DNA of 64,000 nucleotides from NCBI GenBank assembly GCA_963691705.1, contig OY829539.1, positions 60,796,327 to 60,860,326 on the forward strand. Direction: 5' to 3'. The DNA comes from Viola odorata (lineage: Eukaryota; Streptophyta; Magnoliopsida; Malpighiales; Violaceae). Below the pieces are notes generated by a model. It saw only the letters and a program-made list of their open reading frames with translations. It made no database searches and was not told where the DNA came from. Positions 22,579 through 34,485 of the stretch are shown in pieces (positions within the stretch are counted from its first letter, which is position 1; each line of letters begins with the position of its first letter). Made by a program: the position numbers and the translations under genes.

Positions 22579-22586
22579 TTATAAAC
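22579..22586 (+). promoter_or_regulatory. TATA box upstream of antisense gene B
   Basis: TTATAAAC 160-170 bp before the ATG at 22750, in pyrimidine-rich leader sequence. Confidence 0.5.
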
Positions 22587-22749
22587 CGTCTTTATTTCTT
22601 CCCTTTTCTTTTTCACTCCCCTTTCTGATATTATTTCCCCGCCGTCTTGTTCTTCTTACCTCTACTCAGGCTTTCGAAGTTCTTTCCTCTTAAAGGTACT
22701 TTCTTCCCCTTTCCTTCATCTTCTCGATTTCTATTTCTTTGCTTCTGCC

Positions 22750-25085
22750 ATGGCAAAGACTCGTCGTTCTGAGTCAAAATCCATAGATGAGAAGAAAATA
22801 GATACCACAGTTAGTGTTATTACTACCGAGGCCATTCTCCGGGAGCACTTGGCCACTCACGGTGCCGTTATTCCTGATGGCTACCAAGCCATAGTCGCCC
22901 CTGGGTCAGCACGTTTGAACAACGTTCTGGCCGGCAATCGTAGGGTTTTATACGCCCAGATGTTTTGCTATGGTTTCCGGCTTCCTATCGATCCTTTCAT
23001 CAAAGATTTGCTTATTGTTGGCGATTTTAATCCTGCCCAGTTAGCCCCAAATGCATATTGCTGTGTTTATGCCTTCTTGGAACTTTGTAGATATAAGGGG
23101 ATTACTTCCCCTTCTCTTTTGTTGCTTAGATCCCTTTTCAAATTGATGAAGTGTCGGGGTGTGATAACCATATCGCCCCGCTTTGACGATGATTCTCTCA
23201 AGTCTTTTACTTGGAAATTACTCCATATCGAGTCTTCTGTCGAGGCTTGGAAAAAGGAGTTCTTTCTGGTGGATCTTCCTGACGCTCCTGGTCCCGAGTG
23301 GCGCTCTGGGTTTAACCAGGACGTCCAAGATGGAATTTGGAGTCGGCCAGGGACACTTCCCGCTCGTGAACAAGGATGGTTGGACACCTTACTCCAACTG
23401 GAGATTAGCGTTCACATTCGACTTACGGCCTGTAGAACGGCCATTCAAGATTGTGTTAGGCGTGAGTATCACGTTACTCTTTTTCCTTTCCTCGCTGATA
23501 CTAACGCTGACATCATTTTGCGGTTTTGCAGCGACGGATCCTGCTTACAGACCATAGAGTGTAAGAAGGCGTTTAAAGAGAGCTCAGGACAGGGAAGATA
23601 GGGAGAGAGCTGCTTCGGAAGCCACTGATACTCCTTCTGAGTTACCGGCTACTTCTGCGAATCTCGCTCAAGTATCCTTTTCTTCTGTGGGTGAAGGGAA
23701 TACTGACATTCCTGAAGGCGTGCCTATCGTGACCGTTGCTGCTCCTTCGTCTTCTCAGGCCCCTAAGGCCATTGCCAGAGGAAAAAAGAAGAAAAGAACG
23801 CGGAGTATCGCCACTCTTACTCCTTCTCCCGACGCTGCGGGTTCTTCGGAGGCACCTTCTCCTTCCAACACTGCTACCGTAAGCGTGTTTTTAATCGCGA
23901 TATGTTGCGCATCGATATTTATCACTATTTGATTTATCTTCCTTTCCTTTATAGGAAACTGTTGTAGTTACTGCTCCCCTTCCCTCAGGCGATATGGATC
24001 TGACCTATGTGCTGACGGGCGCCTCGAAGAGGGCCCGGATAGAGGGCGAGGGTGAAAACATATCCTCTTCTAACGTCGCGAGAGAGGATGACCCTGTCAC
24101 TGCTCTTGATTCTGCCATGGTTCCTCCACGTGGACATTCTACGGAAATTTTGGGGAATCTGGGTGGTGCTGACCCCTTTGGCTCTTCGCCCAATTCCTTT
24201 GGCGGGCCTATCCATTCATTTCCCCCTCATTTGGGCTATCAGGACGTCCTGCAGGATTTCGCGGGCTATCAGCCTCATGGTGTTTTCCTGGCTCCGGGCA
24301 GTTCTTCCTCACAGGTTCGCGCTCCCGCCCCCCTGGCTTTCACTCCTTCGAGCGTTCCTTGGCGGCAACGCTATGGTGAAGGCGGAAGTACTTTTAATTT
24401 TGCGGCAGATCTTTGCCCGCTAAATGGGGTTGGCGAAGTGACCTATCAAGTTGAATTATTTGATTTCCGTGCCCGTGGCTTGGCAGCTATCGGGGGCGAT
24501 GGTTCAGATGAGGTTTCTGCCCTGCTGGCTTCTCAGATTCTGGCGTCATCTGCGGAACGGGAGACCTTTCTTTCTTTGGCTGATGACGACAAGGCGAACT
24601 CCCTCCGCACTGGCCTCTTCTCCAGTATGATGAAATTCCATTATTGGGCTGGGGAGGTGAAGCATCAACTTGCTACCCTTCGTTCCGTCTCAGTGGAGCT
24701 ATCCCAAGAGCGGAATGATAAGAAAAAGGTGCTGGATGAGCGTTCCAGAGTTATACTAGATCATCAGGATCTACAGAAACGGCATTCCGCGCTGGAAAAA
24801 ACTTTGGCAGAGGAGCAGGCCAAAGTGACTGCTTTGGAAAATGAGAAGTCAGCTTTGGAGAAGGAGAAGGCGGCTTTGGCGGAAGAGTCAGCCGATATGA
24901 GCTGGTGGCATGCCGAACAGACTGCCAGTATTCTGGTTAAGTGTTTCGAGGAAATCCACGGGGTAGATGCCTACAAGGGCGAAGAGGTTGCGAAAGCCTT
25001 TCTACAGAAATCTACCCATATCCATGAGGCAGGCTATCGCCAAGCCAAGGCCGCGGGTTGGAAACGAAGAATCCCCGAGAGCTGA
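22750..25085 (+). pseudogene. Antisense gene B: spliced paralogue of gene A with one nonsense codon
   Basis: Three exons, 22750-23461, 23532-23878 and 23955-25085. The introns have GTGAGT...TTGCAG and GTAAGC...TATAG borders and the phases agree across both joins. Exon 1 carries the same Transposase_28-like domain as gene A (IPDGYQAIVAPG, FRLPIDPFIKDL, CVYAFLELCRYKG, LLLRSLFKL). Exon 3 ends in a long Glu/Lys/Ala coiled coil (about 24640-24900). The only break is TAG at 23555-23557 in exon 2, where CAG is the simplest ancestor. An acceptor at 23558 would skip it but would be out of phase with exon 1. Genes A and B probably arose by tandem duplication within the element. Confidence 0.7.
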
Positions 25086-26184
25086 CATGTCATGGCACTT
25101 TGCCGTTCCTTCTAGCGATAAGCATCGCCTAGTTTTTGTCTTTTATGCCTACAGCATAATCATTTTGAACACTGGATCTTTGTAAATCCTTGAGATGCCT
25201 TTAATATATCTAAGCAATCTCTTATCACTGTTCTTCCTTTGTATTTGTCTCCTCGCGAGACTTCTTTTATCACTGGGGTTGACTTATCCTCATAGTGTGC
25301 TTACTTTGTCGAACAAACCCTTAGTATTTCCACCAAAATGACTAAGGTCTATATCGGGTAGGCCTTTCGATAAGCTTATCGGTATCATGACCACCACTCC
25401 TTCCGCTGTTCGGGAGTATTCTGCACATTTCTAATTGTAGATCATCAGTAACAAAATGAGTTTTGAGAGAGAGTGATTTACCCGTAGGAGCCTTTCCGCT
25501 GCCGTCACAGGGCTTTATCACGGAACCCGTTTCGAATCGCGTTTCCCCTCAGTTCTATACTTCGCCAGGGATTACTCATCCGGTTACTAACTGGAATTAC
25601 GCGATTCTCCACGTTTCCCTTATCTCTCGATCGGCCTCAAAAGTGCCTCATCTCATGAGCAGTCGGATCAAGACTCTCACAAGGCTAGGAATTTTCACTT
25701 TTAGGCGTTGACCTCTTGTTTAGAACCGTGTCCTTTCTTAATGGTTTAGCTATACTAGCCCGACCGTTAAGATAGGATTCTTGTTTCTAAACAGAGTTTC
25801 TATTTCTTTGGGACGTGTCTTGTCTTGATGTACCGTCTCCACGAGAACGGCCAGCACAAGAAAAGAACTTTTCACTCCCAAAGATTCCGGGCGGTGCCCT
25901 CACTTAGTGAGCCATCTGATCAAGATCGGTCATCACAAGGATAGGACTTTTCACCCCCGGGAGCGTCAAGGATTTTTCGATCCGACGCTAATTAAGGATA
26001 CACTGGGTCGTGCCCTCACTTAGTGGGCCATCTGATCAAGACCGACCATCACAAGGATAGGACTTTTCACTCCCAGGGTATCCCCCTTTTTATCTGCACA
26101 AAAGCAACCACAAACCCACGAAAACTCTCATATCGAGCGTTAGCCACAGTTAGGGTTGTCATAATCCAAATAGTGCAGATAAAA
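25086..26184. repeat. Convergent 3' region between antisense gene B and pol, with short repeats
   Basis: Gene B and gag-pol end facing each other here. A ~65-bp unit starting near GTGCCCTCACTTAGTG and running through ATCACAAGGATAGGACTTTTC occurs twice (about 25893-25956 and 26011-26072), with decayed relatives near 25650-25690 and 25850-25880. No frame is recognised. Confidence 0.6.
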
Positions 26185-29100
26185 TTAAACTCTAGAGTAA
26201 TATAATTTCAAACGAGCGATATTCCAAGAGTTGGATAGGGGTGTACCGTCAAGTGTCTCCAGGCGATAGGCTCCTCTCCCCACAACGTGGGTGACGCGAT
26301 ATGGTCCTTCCCAGTTAGGGCTAAGTTTCCCCATTCGCTGTCCAGCCGCTCGCCGGTCTCGGAGCACCAGGTCACCAATTTTCAGCAATCGCTCTTTCAC
26401 ATGCCTGTTATGATAACGGGCCATTTTTCGTTTATAATACTGCGTTTTCAGAAGGACTTCTTCTCGAACCTCTGGTAACGCGTCCAGGTTAGCACGTAAC
26501 CGTTCCTCATTTAGTTCCTCACGAAAGTGAGCCACCCGTAAGCTCATGGCCCCGATTTCCACTGGCGTTACGGCTTCAGTTCCGAAAGCCAACTGTGAAA
26601 GGCGTTTCTCCAGTGCTAGTTTTCACAGTCATGCGGTATGCCCACATCACATATGGCAGCTCGTCAGCCCACTTCTTTTTAGACCCCTCCAGGTTTTTCT
26701 TGATACCACTGAGGATGCTCCTATTAGTTACTTCTGCCTGTCCGTTAGTTTGTGGGTGAGCCACGGAAGAAAATCGCTGCTCAATCCCAAATTCCGAGCA
26801 TTGGTCTTTGAAGAATTGGCTAGTGAACTGGGTCCCGTTATCGCTGACAAGGATACGAGGCACCCCGAATCTCATGATGACTTGGTGTTTGAAAAAACGC
26901 CATGTTTTTTCTGCTGTGATCGTGGCAACCGCTTCAGCTTCCGCCCATTTCGTAAAATAGTCCACAACCACTATTACAAATTTCAGTTGGGATCTCGCCT
27001 TTGGAAATGGACCCAGGATATCAATCCCCCATTTGGCGAAAGGACAAGGGGCGATAATTTCAGATATTTCAGTGGCTGGACGTCGAGGAATTTTGGTGAA
27101 TTCCTGACACTTGGGACAAGTTTGCACGTAATTGTGGCAATCCCTTCGTATGGTGGGCCAGTAGAATCCTGATCTGAAAACTTGTGCCGCCATGGTGCCG
27201 CCCGACACGTGCATTCCGCATATCCCTTCATGGATTTCTCGCAGGGTGTGAAGACCCTCTTGTTCAGTTATACATTTGGCGGTGGGGTGAGAAAAACATC
27301 TCCGAATAAGCTCCCCGTCATAGTACGTGCAGCGAGCAGCCTGTTTCAGCACTTTCATCTTTTCAGCGTTACCTTCAGGTAGCTCTTCGTGATTTAAGTA
27401 CTTTATTACTGGAATTCGCCAATCATTCTCAAGCTCATTCACACATAAGGAGGCTTGTTCCTCCATGAAGGACGGCACCGATAGCTCACGATAATAAATA
27501 CCCTTTGGTATTGATGCTTCCGGGTTTGCGGCCAGCTTGGCAAGGTAATCGGCTTCAGCGTTTTCCTCTCTAGGAACGTGCTCGAAGCTGATTTGCATGC
27601 CCTCTTTCTTTATCTCCGTTAACTCTCGCGTTACCTTAGCGAGGTACTGCACCATGATAGGTTCTCGGGCCTGAGAGTGTCCTGAGACTTGGTCAATTAT
27701 TAATTTGGAGTCCCCACAAATTTTCAGACGCAGGTCTCCTGTCTGGCCAGTATCGCGCCTCCCTTTAGAAGAAAACTCTCGCCCTATTCTGAGTCCAGCT
27801 AGCAACGCCTCATATTCGGCTGCGTTATTGGACAAAGGCTGTAAGATTCGGATAGCATACCGTATCCGCATATCCTGCGGCCCGTTTATGAAGATTCCGG
27901 CCCCCGCCAATTCTTAGTTTTTGGCTCCGTCCACATGAACGATCCAAAGGTCCGTATATGTTTTAGGGAATGGGAGATCCATATCGTTCCATTCCGCTTC
28001 AGGTACACCACTCAGAGGGTCCTCCGTGAAGGTACATTCCGCTATGAAGTCAGCCAGGACCTGGGCCTTTATGGATGGTCGGGACTAGTACCTTAAACCA
28101 TACTGCTCGAGTTCTAGTGCCCAGATCAGCATTCTGCCTGAAGATTCAGGCTTTTGAAATATCCTCTTCAAGGGCTGGTCTGTAAGCACAATGATAGGAT
28201 AAGACTGGAAGTATCGGTCCATCTTACGGGCGGCCTGTATGAGGGCGAACGCTATTTTTTCAATGCGGGCGTATCGCAATTCCGCGTCCTTTAGGACATG
28301 ACTCACAAAATACACTGGGCGATGAGAGTGGTTATCGTCTCGAACGAGGACGGCACTGACCACTTCTTCCGCTGCGCCCAAGTACAAGTATAAGGTATCG
28401 CCTGCCTCAGGCCTTGTCAATAATAAATCAGATGATAAATATTCTTTCAAGTCCATGAACGCTTGTTCACATTCCGGGGTCCACCCAAACGTGGCTTTCT
28501 GGCGTATGACTTTAAAGAAGGGGAGGCACTTTTCTCCTTGTTTGGAGATGAACCGTCCTAGGGCGATGACGCGCCCTGTCAGTCTTTGTACTTCCTTAAC
28601 GGTTCTTGGCGATATCATGTCATGTATGGCTTTAACCTTGGAAGGATTAGGCTGGATACCTTTCTGGCTAACCACGTAGCCCAAGAATTTACCCGTCTGA
28701 AATGCAAACATGCACTTTCGGGGGTTTAGCTTCATGCGATATTTTTTCATCACATCCAGAACTTCCTTTAGATCCCGTAGGTGATTCTAAAAATTAGCGC
28801 TCTTCACCAGTATGTCATCAACGTATGCTTCCACGTTTCTCCCTATTTGTTCCTCAAAAATTTTATTGGCCAATCGTTGAAATGTGGCTCCCGCGTTCTT
28901 CAGCCCAAATGGCATCGCTGTATAACAGTACGTGGCTTTAGGAGTAAGGAAAGCAGTCTTCTCCTCATCCTCTAGAGCCATAGGGATTTGATGATATCCG
29001 GAGTTGGCGTCCAACGAGCTTAGATATGCGTACCCGGCAGTTTGGTCAACCAACTGATCTATGCGAGGGAGCGGGTAGCAATCCTTAGGACCAGCGTCGT

Positions 29101-32100
29101 TCAAATCAGTGAAGTCGATACACATGCGCCAATCTCCATTGGGCTTAGGAACAAGAACCGGGTTGGCTAACCAAGTGGGATACTGTACTTCGCGAATGAA
29201 ACCCGCGTTAAAGAGCTTGGCAACTTCCTTTTCTACGGCTGACGCCTTTTCAGTAGAGAACGCCCGTCATTTCTGTTGGACTGGCCTAGCGTTAGGGTCA
29301 ACGTTAAGCCTATGCTCGGCTATTTCTCGCGATATACCTAGCATATCGGAGTGTTTCCACGCGAAATTTCCTTGGCATTTGTTCAACAACCGTGCCAGTT
29401 GAAGGCTTTCCGCCGGGCTGAGCTTTTCGCTTACCAGGAAACTGGTCTCCTCTTTGCCTATCACCGGCACAGATATCATCTTGTCAAGGGGCTGAGCGTG
29501 CTTTTCATCACCCTGCTCATAGGGGTCAGCCGCTACACACACATATTTATCATAACTCTTCTGAGTCATGAGCGAATAGCATTCCGCGGCTAATTTCTGA
29601 TCGCCTTTTATCGACACCACCCCGTCCCAGGAAGGGTATTTCATCTTTAAATGTTTTTGTGATATCGCCGCTCCGAAGCGGTTGAGGAAAGGTCGTCCGA
29701 GTATGACGTTATAAGGCAGATTCAAGTCCACAACAAGGAACAGCAGATTCTCTGATCGTTTGAAGGTGTCTTCTCAGAAGTATACGGGTAAGGTGATTAT
29801 CCCCGTGACCGGGATAGGAGTCCCATCCACCCCGACTATGGGTCTCTTACTAGGCGTTAGCTCATTATTGGGGCGTTTCAGGAGATTGTAAGCTTCCAGC
29901 GAAAAGAGGTTGACAGCACTCCCGTTGTCAACAAGAGTCCTTCTTATCCCATGACTGGCAATAATAGGTGTGACTACCAGGGCGTCATTATGAGGATAGA
30001 TAACACCTTTTTCGTCCTCTTCTGAAAAGGATAAGATCATGCGATCAAGTAAGCCTATCGCTCCACCTTTCTTTGTCATACCCTCTCGCGTGCGCTTTTC
30101 TCCTTTCGCCACCATCGACTGTTCTGATTCATCTGTATAGGGGATCCCTCCCGCTATGATGTTAATCATCGGGATGTCATCGCCATCTATCGCGAAAGTT
30201 TCCTCACCCTTTCCTTCCGGAGCACTATCGGGCTGTGGGGCCCGAGGGGGTCTTGGTCGTTCGTCTGTCGCTCTTCTTACAGGATTATTTCGGGCATCTT
30301 CCCTCACTTGAGTCGCGAATTCTCCCAAATATCCTTCTTCCACCAAGCGTTCTATCGCCCACTTCAATTCTCTACAAACCTCGGTGGAATGTCCCCTAGC
30401 TTTATGGAATTTACAGTAGGCATTTTCTCTTTTGCCCAAGAGCACTCCAGGTTTCGTGGGTGCTGGATAACGGATAGGAAGATTTCAGTGCTCTGCTATC
30501 GCCAGGATCTCGGCTCTTGGTACGTTCAGGGAAGGAAAGTCTGGATCATACGCCCGATTTTTATGAGCGTTCCCTTGACGATGATGAGGGGAATCACCTT
30601 GTTTTCCTTTCGAAGAATTTCCTTTCTGCCTATCCGAGGTTTTTGGAATATGATCTTTTCGTCGGGCGTAATCGTCAATGTAGCGATCATCGATCAGAGG
30701 ATTCGCAGGAGCGGCGGGGATGTGAGGTGCCCCAAGTGGCATATTAAATGTTCTATCTCTGTTCTCTTCTTCTTCTATTTTTGCGTAGTTGTAGGCCTTG
30801 AGTCTTAATGCGTCCAGAGATATTGGAGGATCCACCATTAAAGCCTCTTTCAGCTTCCCGTAATGGCAATTTCTTTTCAGAGCTTCTATGGCGAAATCGA
30901 TGGTGACACCCGGCGTTAACGACATTTCCAGATCGAATCGGCTGAGAAATTCTTTTAAAGTCTCTTGAGGCTTCCGTTGTATGTCGAATAACGCCGCGGC
31001 AGATTTCCGAATGGGAATTGCCGTACTAAATCTGCTCCGAAATTTAGATTCTAGCTGTGTAAAATTACCAATGGATCCACTAGGAAGACCTTCAAATCAG
31101 AGTCGTGCCACTCCTGATAAGGTCATAACGAATATCTGACACAAAGCTGCATCACTGTGGGTCTGAAACTGAACGAAGTCCTTCACTTTATTAATGTGCG
31201 AAATAGGATCTTTAGTACCATCGTAAGTATCAGCGGGAAGCTTCACTCGCCTGCTGACCCTATGTCGCCTTACGCGACGACTGAAAGGATGTCCAGAGGT
31301 ATCATCAAGAATCTCACGCGCATGACGTGGGGGAGATATGTCCCCTTGTCACCCCCTTTCTCGAGGTTCAAGTGTATGACGTCGCCTGGGAGACCGACTG
31401 CGACTTCTGGGCGAACGACTTCGATACCTCCTGCTACTGGATCTTTCACTGTATTCGGGAGATAAACTCCTGTTTGTTCCTTCCCTCCGTCCGGCCCAAC
31501 GGTTCCTTAACGCCTCAAGCTGCCTGTCTTTCTGGGGATAGAGTCCTTGCAGCATTTGTGGTACATAAGCCTCTACTCTTCCCTGAGTGAGCTGTACAAG
31601 ACTAACCGGGGGATCTCCCACTGACAGAGGCATTTGGGAGTTTTCTGGAAACAACGGGGGCAAAAGTCGATCAGCAATAATAGATGGTGTAAACGTGATG
31701 CGAGGAGGAACATTAGATCCAGAAGCGCCAGGCGTGATTCGTGTGACCATGTCCGTCAAATATTCCAAGCGGGAACGAAGAGCCGCTATTTCCATAGCAA
31801 AAGGATTATTATTATTAGGCACAAATCCTCCTGAAAGAGGGGTATAAAGATCAGATCCCACAGTCTGTGATGAAGAAGTAACCGTCTGCGAAGAGACAGA
31901 TCCTCCGGCGATCCCGACCGAAAGGTCCAGAGATCCCGAAATAGTCGGTTGCGACGCCATAGAGAGATCAGCAGTAGCAAAGGGGAACAACCGCCTGCGT
32001 GTTGAGAAAGGAATATTAGAGAATGTTGATCGGACCGGCTCCGATCCGGCTGTCATAACCGTTCCACTCTTCCGACCGAACAGAGCTTGGCTATTAAGGA

Positions 32101-32107
32101 CGCTCAC
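26185..32107 (-). pseudogene. gag-pol: gag-pol polyprotein of the nested Tat element, multiply interrupted
   Basis: A single minus-strand phase spans the region, with a probable ATG at 32056. In order: an Arg/Ser-rich gag; protease (VDNGSAVNLF, near 29940-29910); RT with PLPRIDQLVD, LDANSGYHQIP and the catalytic YVDD (AYVDDILVKS, about 28820); a first RNase H (EEVVSAVLV); a second archaeal-type RNase H (HVDGA, NAAEYEALLAGL, CGDSKLIID, NAEADYLAKLA) typical of Tat elements; integrase with an HHCC finger (TCPKCQEF) and Asp, Asp, Glu (GIDILGPFP, SDNGTQFTS, TNGQAEVTN). Stops stand at 31349, 31097, 30485, 29774, 29267 (TGA), 28787, 28085 (TAG) and 27914 (TAA). A one-base frameshift lies near 26590, after which the integrase tail reads in another phase to 26185. 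Confidence 0.93.
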
Positions 32108-32121
32108 TTAATACACCAAGA

Positions 32122-32139
32122 CTCTCAATGAAAGCACCA
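32122..32139 (-). promoter_or_regulatory. Primer binding site of the nested Tat element
   Basis: On the minus strand, TGGTGCTTTCATTGAGAG lies two bases inside the 5' LTR, the expected place for the tRNA primer site. The implied tRNA 3' end (…AATGAAAGCACCA) suggests tRNA-Thr from memory of acceptor stems; this identity is unverified. Confidence 0.7.
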
Positions 32140-32141
32140 TT

Positions 32142-32674
32142 TGATAAGATCCGAGACCTCTTCTGAGCGGAACGGCAGCCACCGGTGGTCGTACGGGAGG
32201 CGGTCGACGTCGGAGGTACCTGCAAAGCGCTGGAGGGGGACTCCGGCGTAGACACTCCGATGCTTAAGTCAGTTCAAGTTTTCAAAGTAGTAGAGTTTCT
32301 CCAAAATGATCTCGATCCTCCTTTCTGCTTGGTAAGGTGGGGGTATTTATAGACCGAAATTAGCGATACCTGACAGCGATAGGGGTAGACACCATTTGAA
32401 GATATCGCTTCGAGCGATATCAGGTACGTCATCGCGGGCGATAATCGAGTAAGGCCTATCCGGGCGATATCTTCTCCAGTCTCCTAGGATGGGATGACGC
32501 CGTGCGTGTAAAGACGCATGAGATCCCCCCCCCCCCCCCGCTGAAGTCGACCATCCTAGGAAACTTCCGCTGGCTCAGGCGATAGGTTGGCATTTCAGGG
32601 AAGCGTATAGAAACTTGTCCAGGATAGATGCCGTAGCCCCAATGTTGCCGTCAGGAGCATTCCAATTGTTATCA
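32142..32674 (-). repeat. 5' LTR of the nested Tat element
   Basis: 533 bp, the partner of 16843-17368, with the same TATA box and the same dyad (32401-32421). The length difference is explained by a run of 15 C (about 32525-32539) against 8 C in the other copy. Confidence 0.95.
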
Positions 32675-32679
32675 TGAGT

Positions 32680-33262
32680 GCGAATGCCGAACTAAGTGCT
32701 AGTTGGATTTACATAATATCCAGGGTACATGCACATTTAGACATGGGATAGCTGTAAGATGACTGGGGACTTTGTTTCTTTGCTTCCACCTTTCTTTGGT
32801 CTTCTCACTCTTTTGTCTTCAGACACTTGCTCTTTCTCTCTATTCAATTCATTTCTCTTCTAAGCCGCTTGTAAAATTTCTTGCTTCCACTTGAATTCCC
32901 TAAATAATGAGCAGTGCCCAACTGAGGTTGTTAACCGGAGGTAAGGTGCACATCGAACTTAGTTTGCGCAAGAGGGAATGCGAAAACTCTAACGATTGTT
33001 GATGGTCAACGCTGGAAGGAGGCAAAACAAAAATCAAAAATCAAGACTTGAAGGCCTCTGCTAAAGACGAAAATGATGACATACCAGACAAAAGACCGTA
33101 CTTGCTTTGCTTACTGTTCGCATTTACAATTGGCTCAAAAAAAATTAAAAAAAATTAAAAAAAATCAAAATCAAAATAAATAAAAAAAATCAAAAATGTG
33201 ATTCAAGGAACACGAGTCAATAAAAGCGGAAGCAAGTACTGAAAATTCTGAAATCAACAAAA
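32680..33262 (+). other. Outer Tat/Ogre-like element, non-coding, with A-rich tract
   Basis: Continuation of the outer element after the nested insertion. No frame is seen. An A-rich stretch of AAAATT and AAAATC words lies at about 33138-33200. Confidence 0.5.
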
Positions 33263-33525
33263 GGTGATCTCAGGAAAGATCATCCCCAGTCAAGATCAAA
33301 GAACTTGGGCAGTTCGCCCTCAAAATGATCAAGAAAGAGTGATCTCGAAAAGGATAGATCATCCCCGACGAAGATCAAAGAATTTGAGCATTTCGCCCTC
33401 AAAATGACCAAGAAGGAGTGATCTAAAAAAAAAAGAAAAAAAAAAGAAGATCATCCCCGACGAAGATCAAAGAACTTGGGCGCTTCACCAACAGAAGATG
33501 ATCTCGGGATAAATCATCCCCAGAG
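33263..33525 (+). repeat. Tandem repeat array, ~75-95-bp unit, three copies
   Basis: Units contain TGATCTC, GATCATCCCC, AAGATCAAAGAA and TTCGCCCTCAAAATGA in fixed order. A fourth partial unit ends near 33525. This is typical of the repeat-rich 3' untranslated region of Tat/Ogre elements. Confidence 0.8.
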
Positions 33526-34222
33526 AACTTGTGCACTTTGCCCTCATCGCGGCCAATCAACAAGCATTGCTCATTAAACCCTTTTTCTTTTTGCTAAAAG
33601 GCACCTTGCTAAACATACTTTCTCTTCCTTCTTTCAAAAACTACACACCACATTTCTTTTCTCTTGCAAAGTCCTCTCGATTATATGAATGCCCATGCAT
33701 GTGCATCTTCATCTGAAGTTTATTCACTCGGATTGACATTGCAAATCTGACTTTGTGCTATGTTTGTTTCATTTTTTATGAGTGTAAACACCTAGCCTAA
33801 TTTCTGAGTGGGAGCGCAAACACTAATATCCGGTGAGGATTGCTTACGTCTACATGATGTGGGAAAGTCTTGTCCTTGAGGTCGTTATCTCCTGGGCAAG
33901 ATGCAGATGCTTTTCTAGGCTTGTGTCAAGCATGCTTGTACGATGAAAACTGGATGACATGTTCTCTAGAAATGCATGAACTTGTTGAACCTTCTCCTGG
34001 TAGGGAAGTTGTTTTTATCAAATACTGGGGGCAAACCTTAGGGTAGTGTGGGAATACTTGCATATACAACATACATGATTTAATCTCATTGTTTCCATTT
34101 ATCAATTGCTTTCTCTTTTTCCACCCATTGCTGCTTCGTGTTTGTTTCCTCCCTATTTGCAGGATACAGATATGCATCAGTGAAATCTCACATTGCTGCG
34201 AATCTCTGCCAATAAATCAGAA
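33526..34222. other. Non-repetitive part of the outer element 3' region
   Basis: No gene is recognised. TACTGGGGGCAAACC near 34023 is another of the polypurine-like words scattered in this element. Confidence 0.4.
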
Positions 34223-34440
34223 ACCGAATGGAGTACGTTACCACTCCACAATCAACTTCGTGCGGCGGATCAATTTCCCCCACCATCCAACAAGCATGTG
34301 AATGGAGCACCTTACCACTCCACAATCAACTTTGTGCGGCAGATCAATTTCCCCCACCATCCAACAAGCATCTGAATGGAGCACGTTATCACTCCACCAT
34401 CAACTTCGTACGGCGGGCCATGCTCACGCACCACCCAAAT
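34223..34440 (+). repeat. Tandem repeat array, ~75-bp unit, three copies
   Basis: Units start GAATGGAGYACSTTA and include CACTCCACAATCAACTT and CCACCATCCAACAAGCAT. The frames that cross them translate the same peptide in several phases and are not genes. Confidence 0.85.
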
Positions 34441-34485
34441 CAATATCCAAATAAAGGTACATTACTACTCCACCCTTCCAAACTT

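Larger units (their letters stand above)
16843..32674 (-). mobile_element. Nested Tat-lineage (Retand/Grande-like) LTR retrotransposon with antisense genes
   Basis: A 15.8-kb element flanked by the exact duplication TGAGT (16838-16842, 32675-32679) with near-identical LTRs of 526 and 533 bp. Gag-pol reads on the minus strand from about 32056 to 26185. Between pol and the 3' LTR (16843-17368) four genes read on the plus strand. Membership of the Tat lineage rests on the second, extra RNase H domain, the antisense genes (as known in Grande and Retand) and the long post-pol region. The LTRs differ by five transitions plus a poly-C length change (8 versus 15 C) by my count, about 1%. gag-pol carries eight stops and a frameshift. 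Confidence 0.93.
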
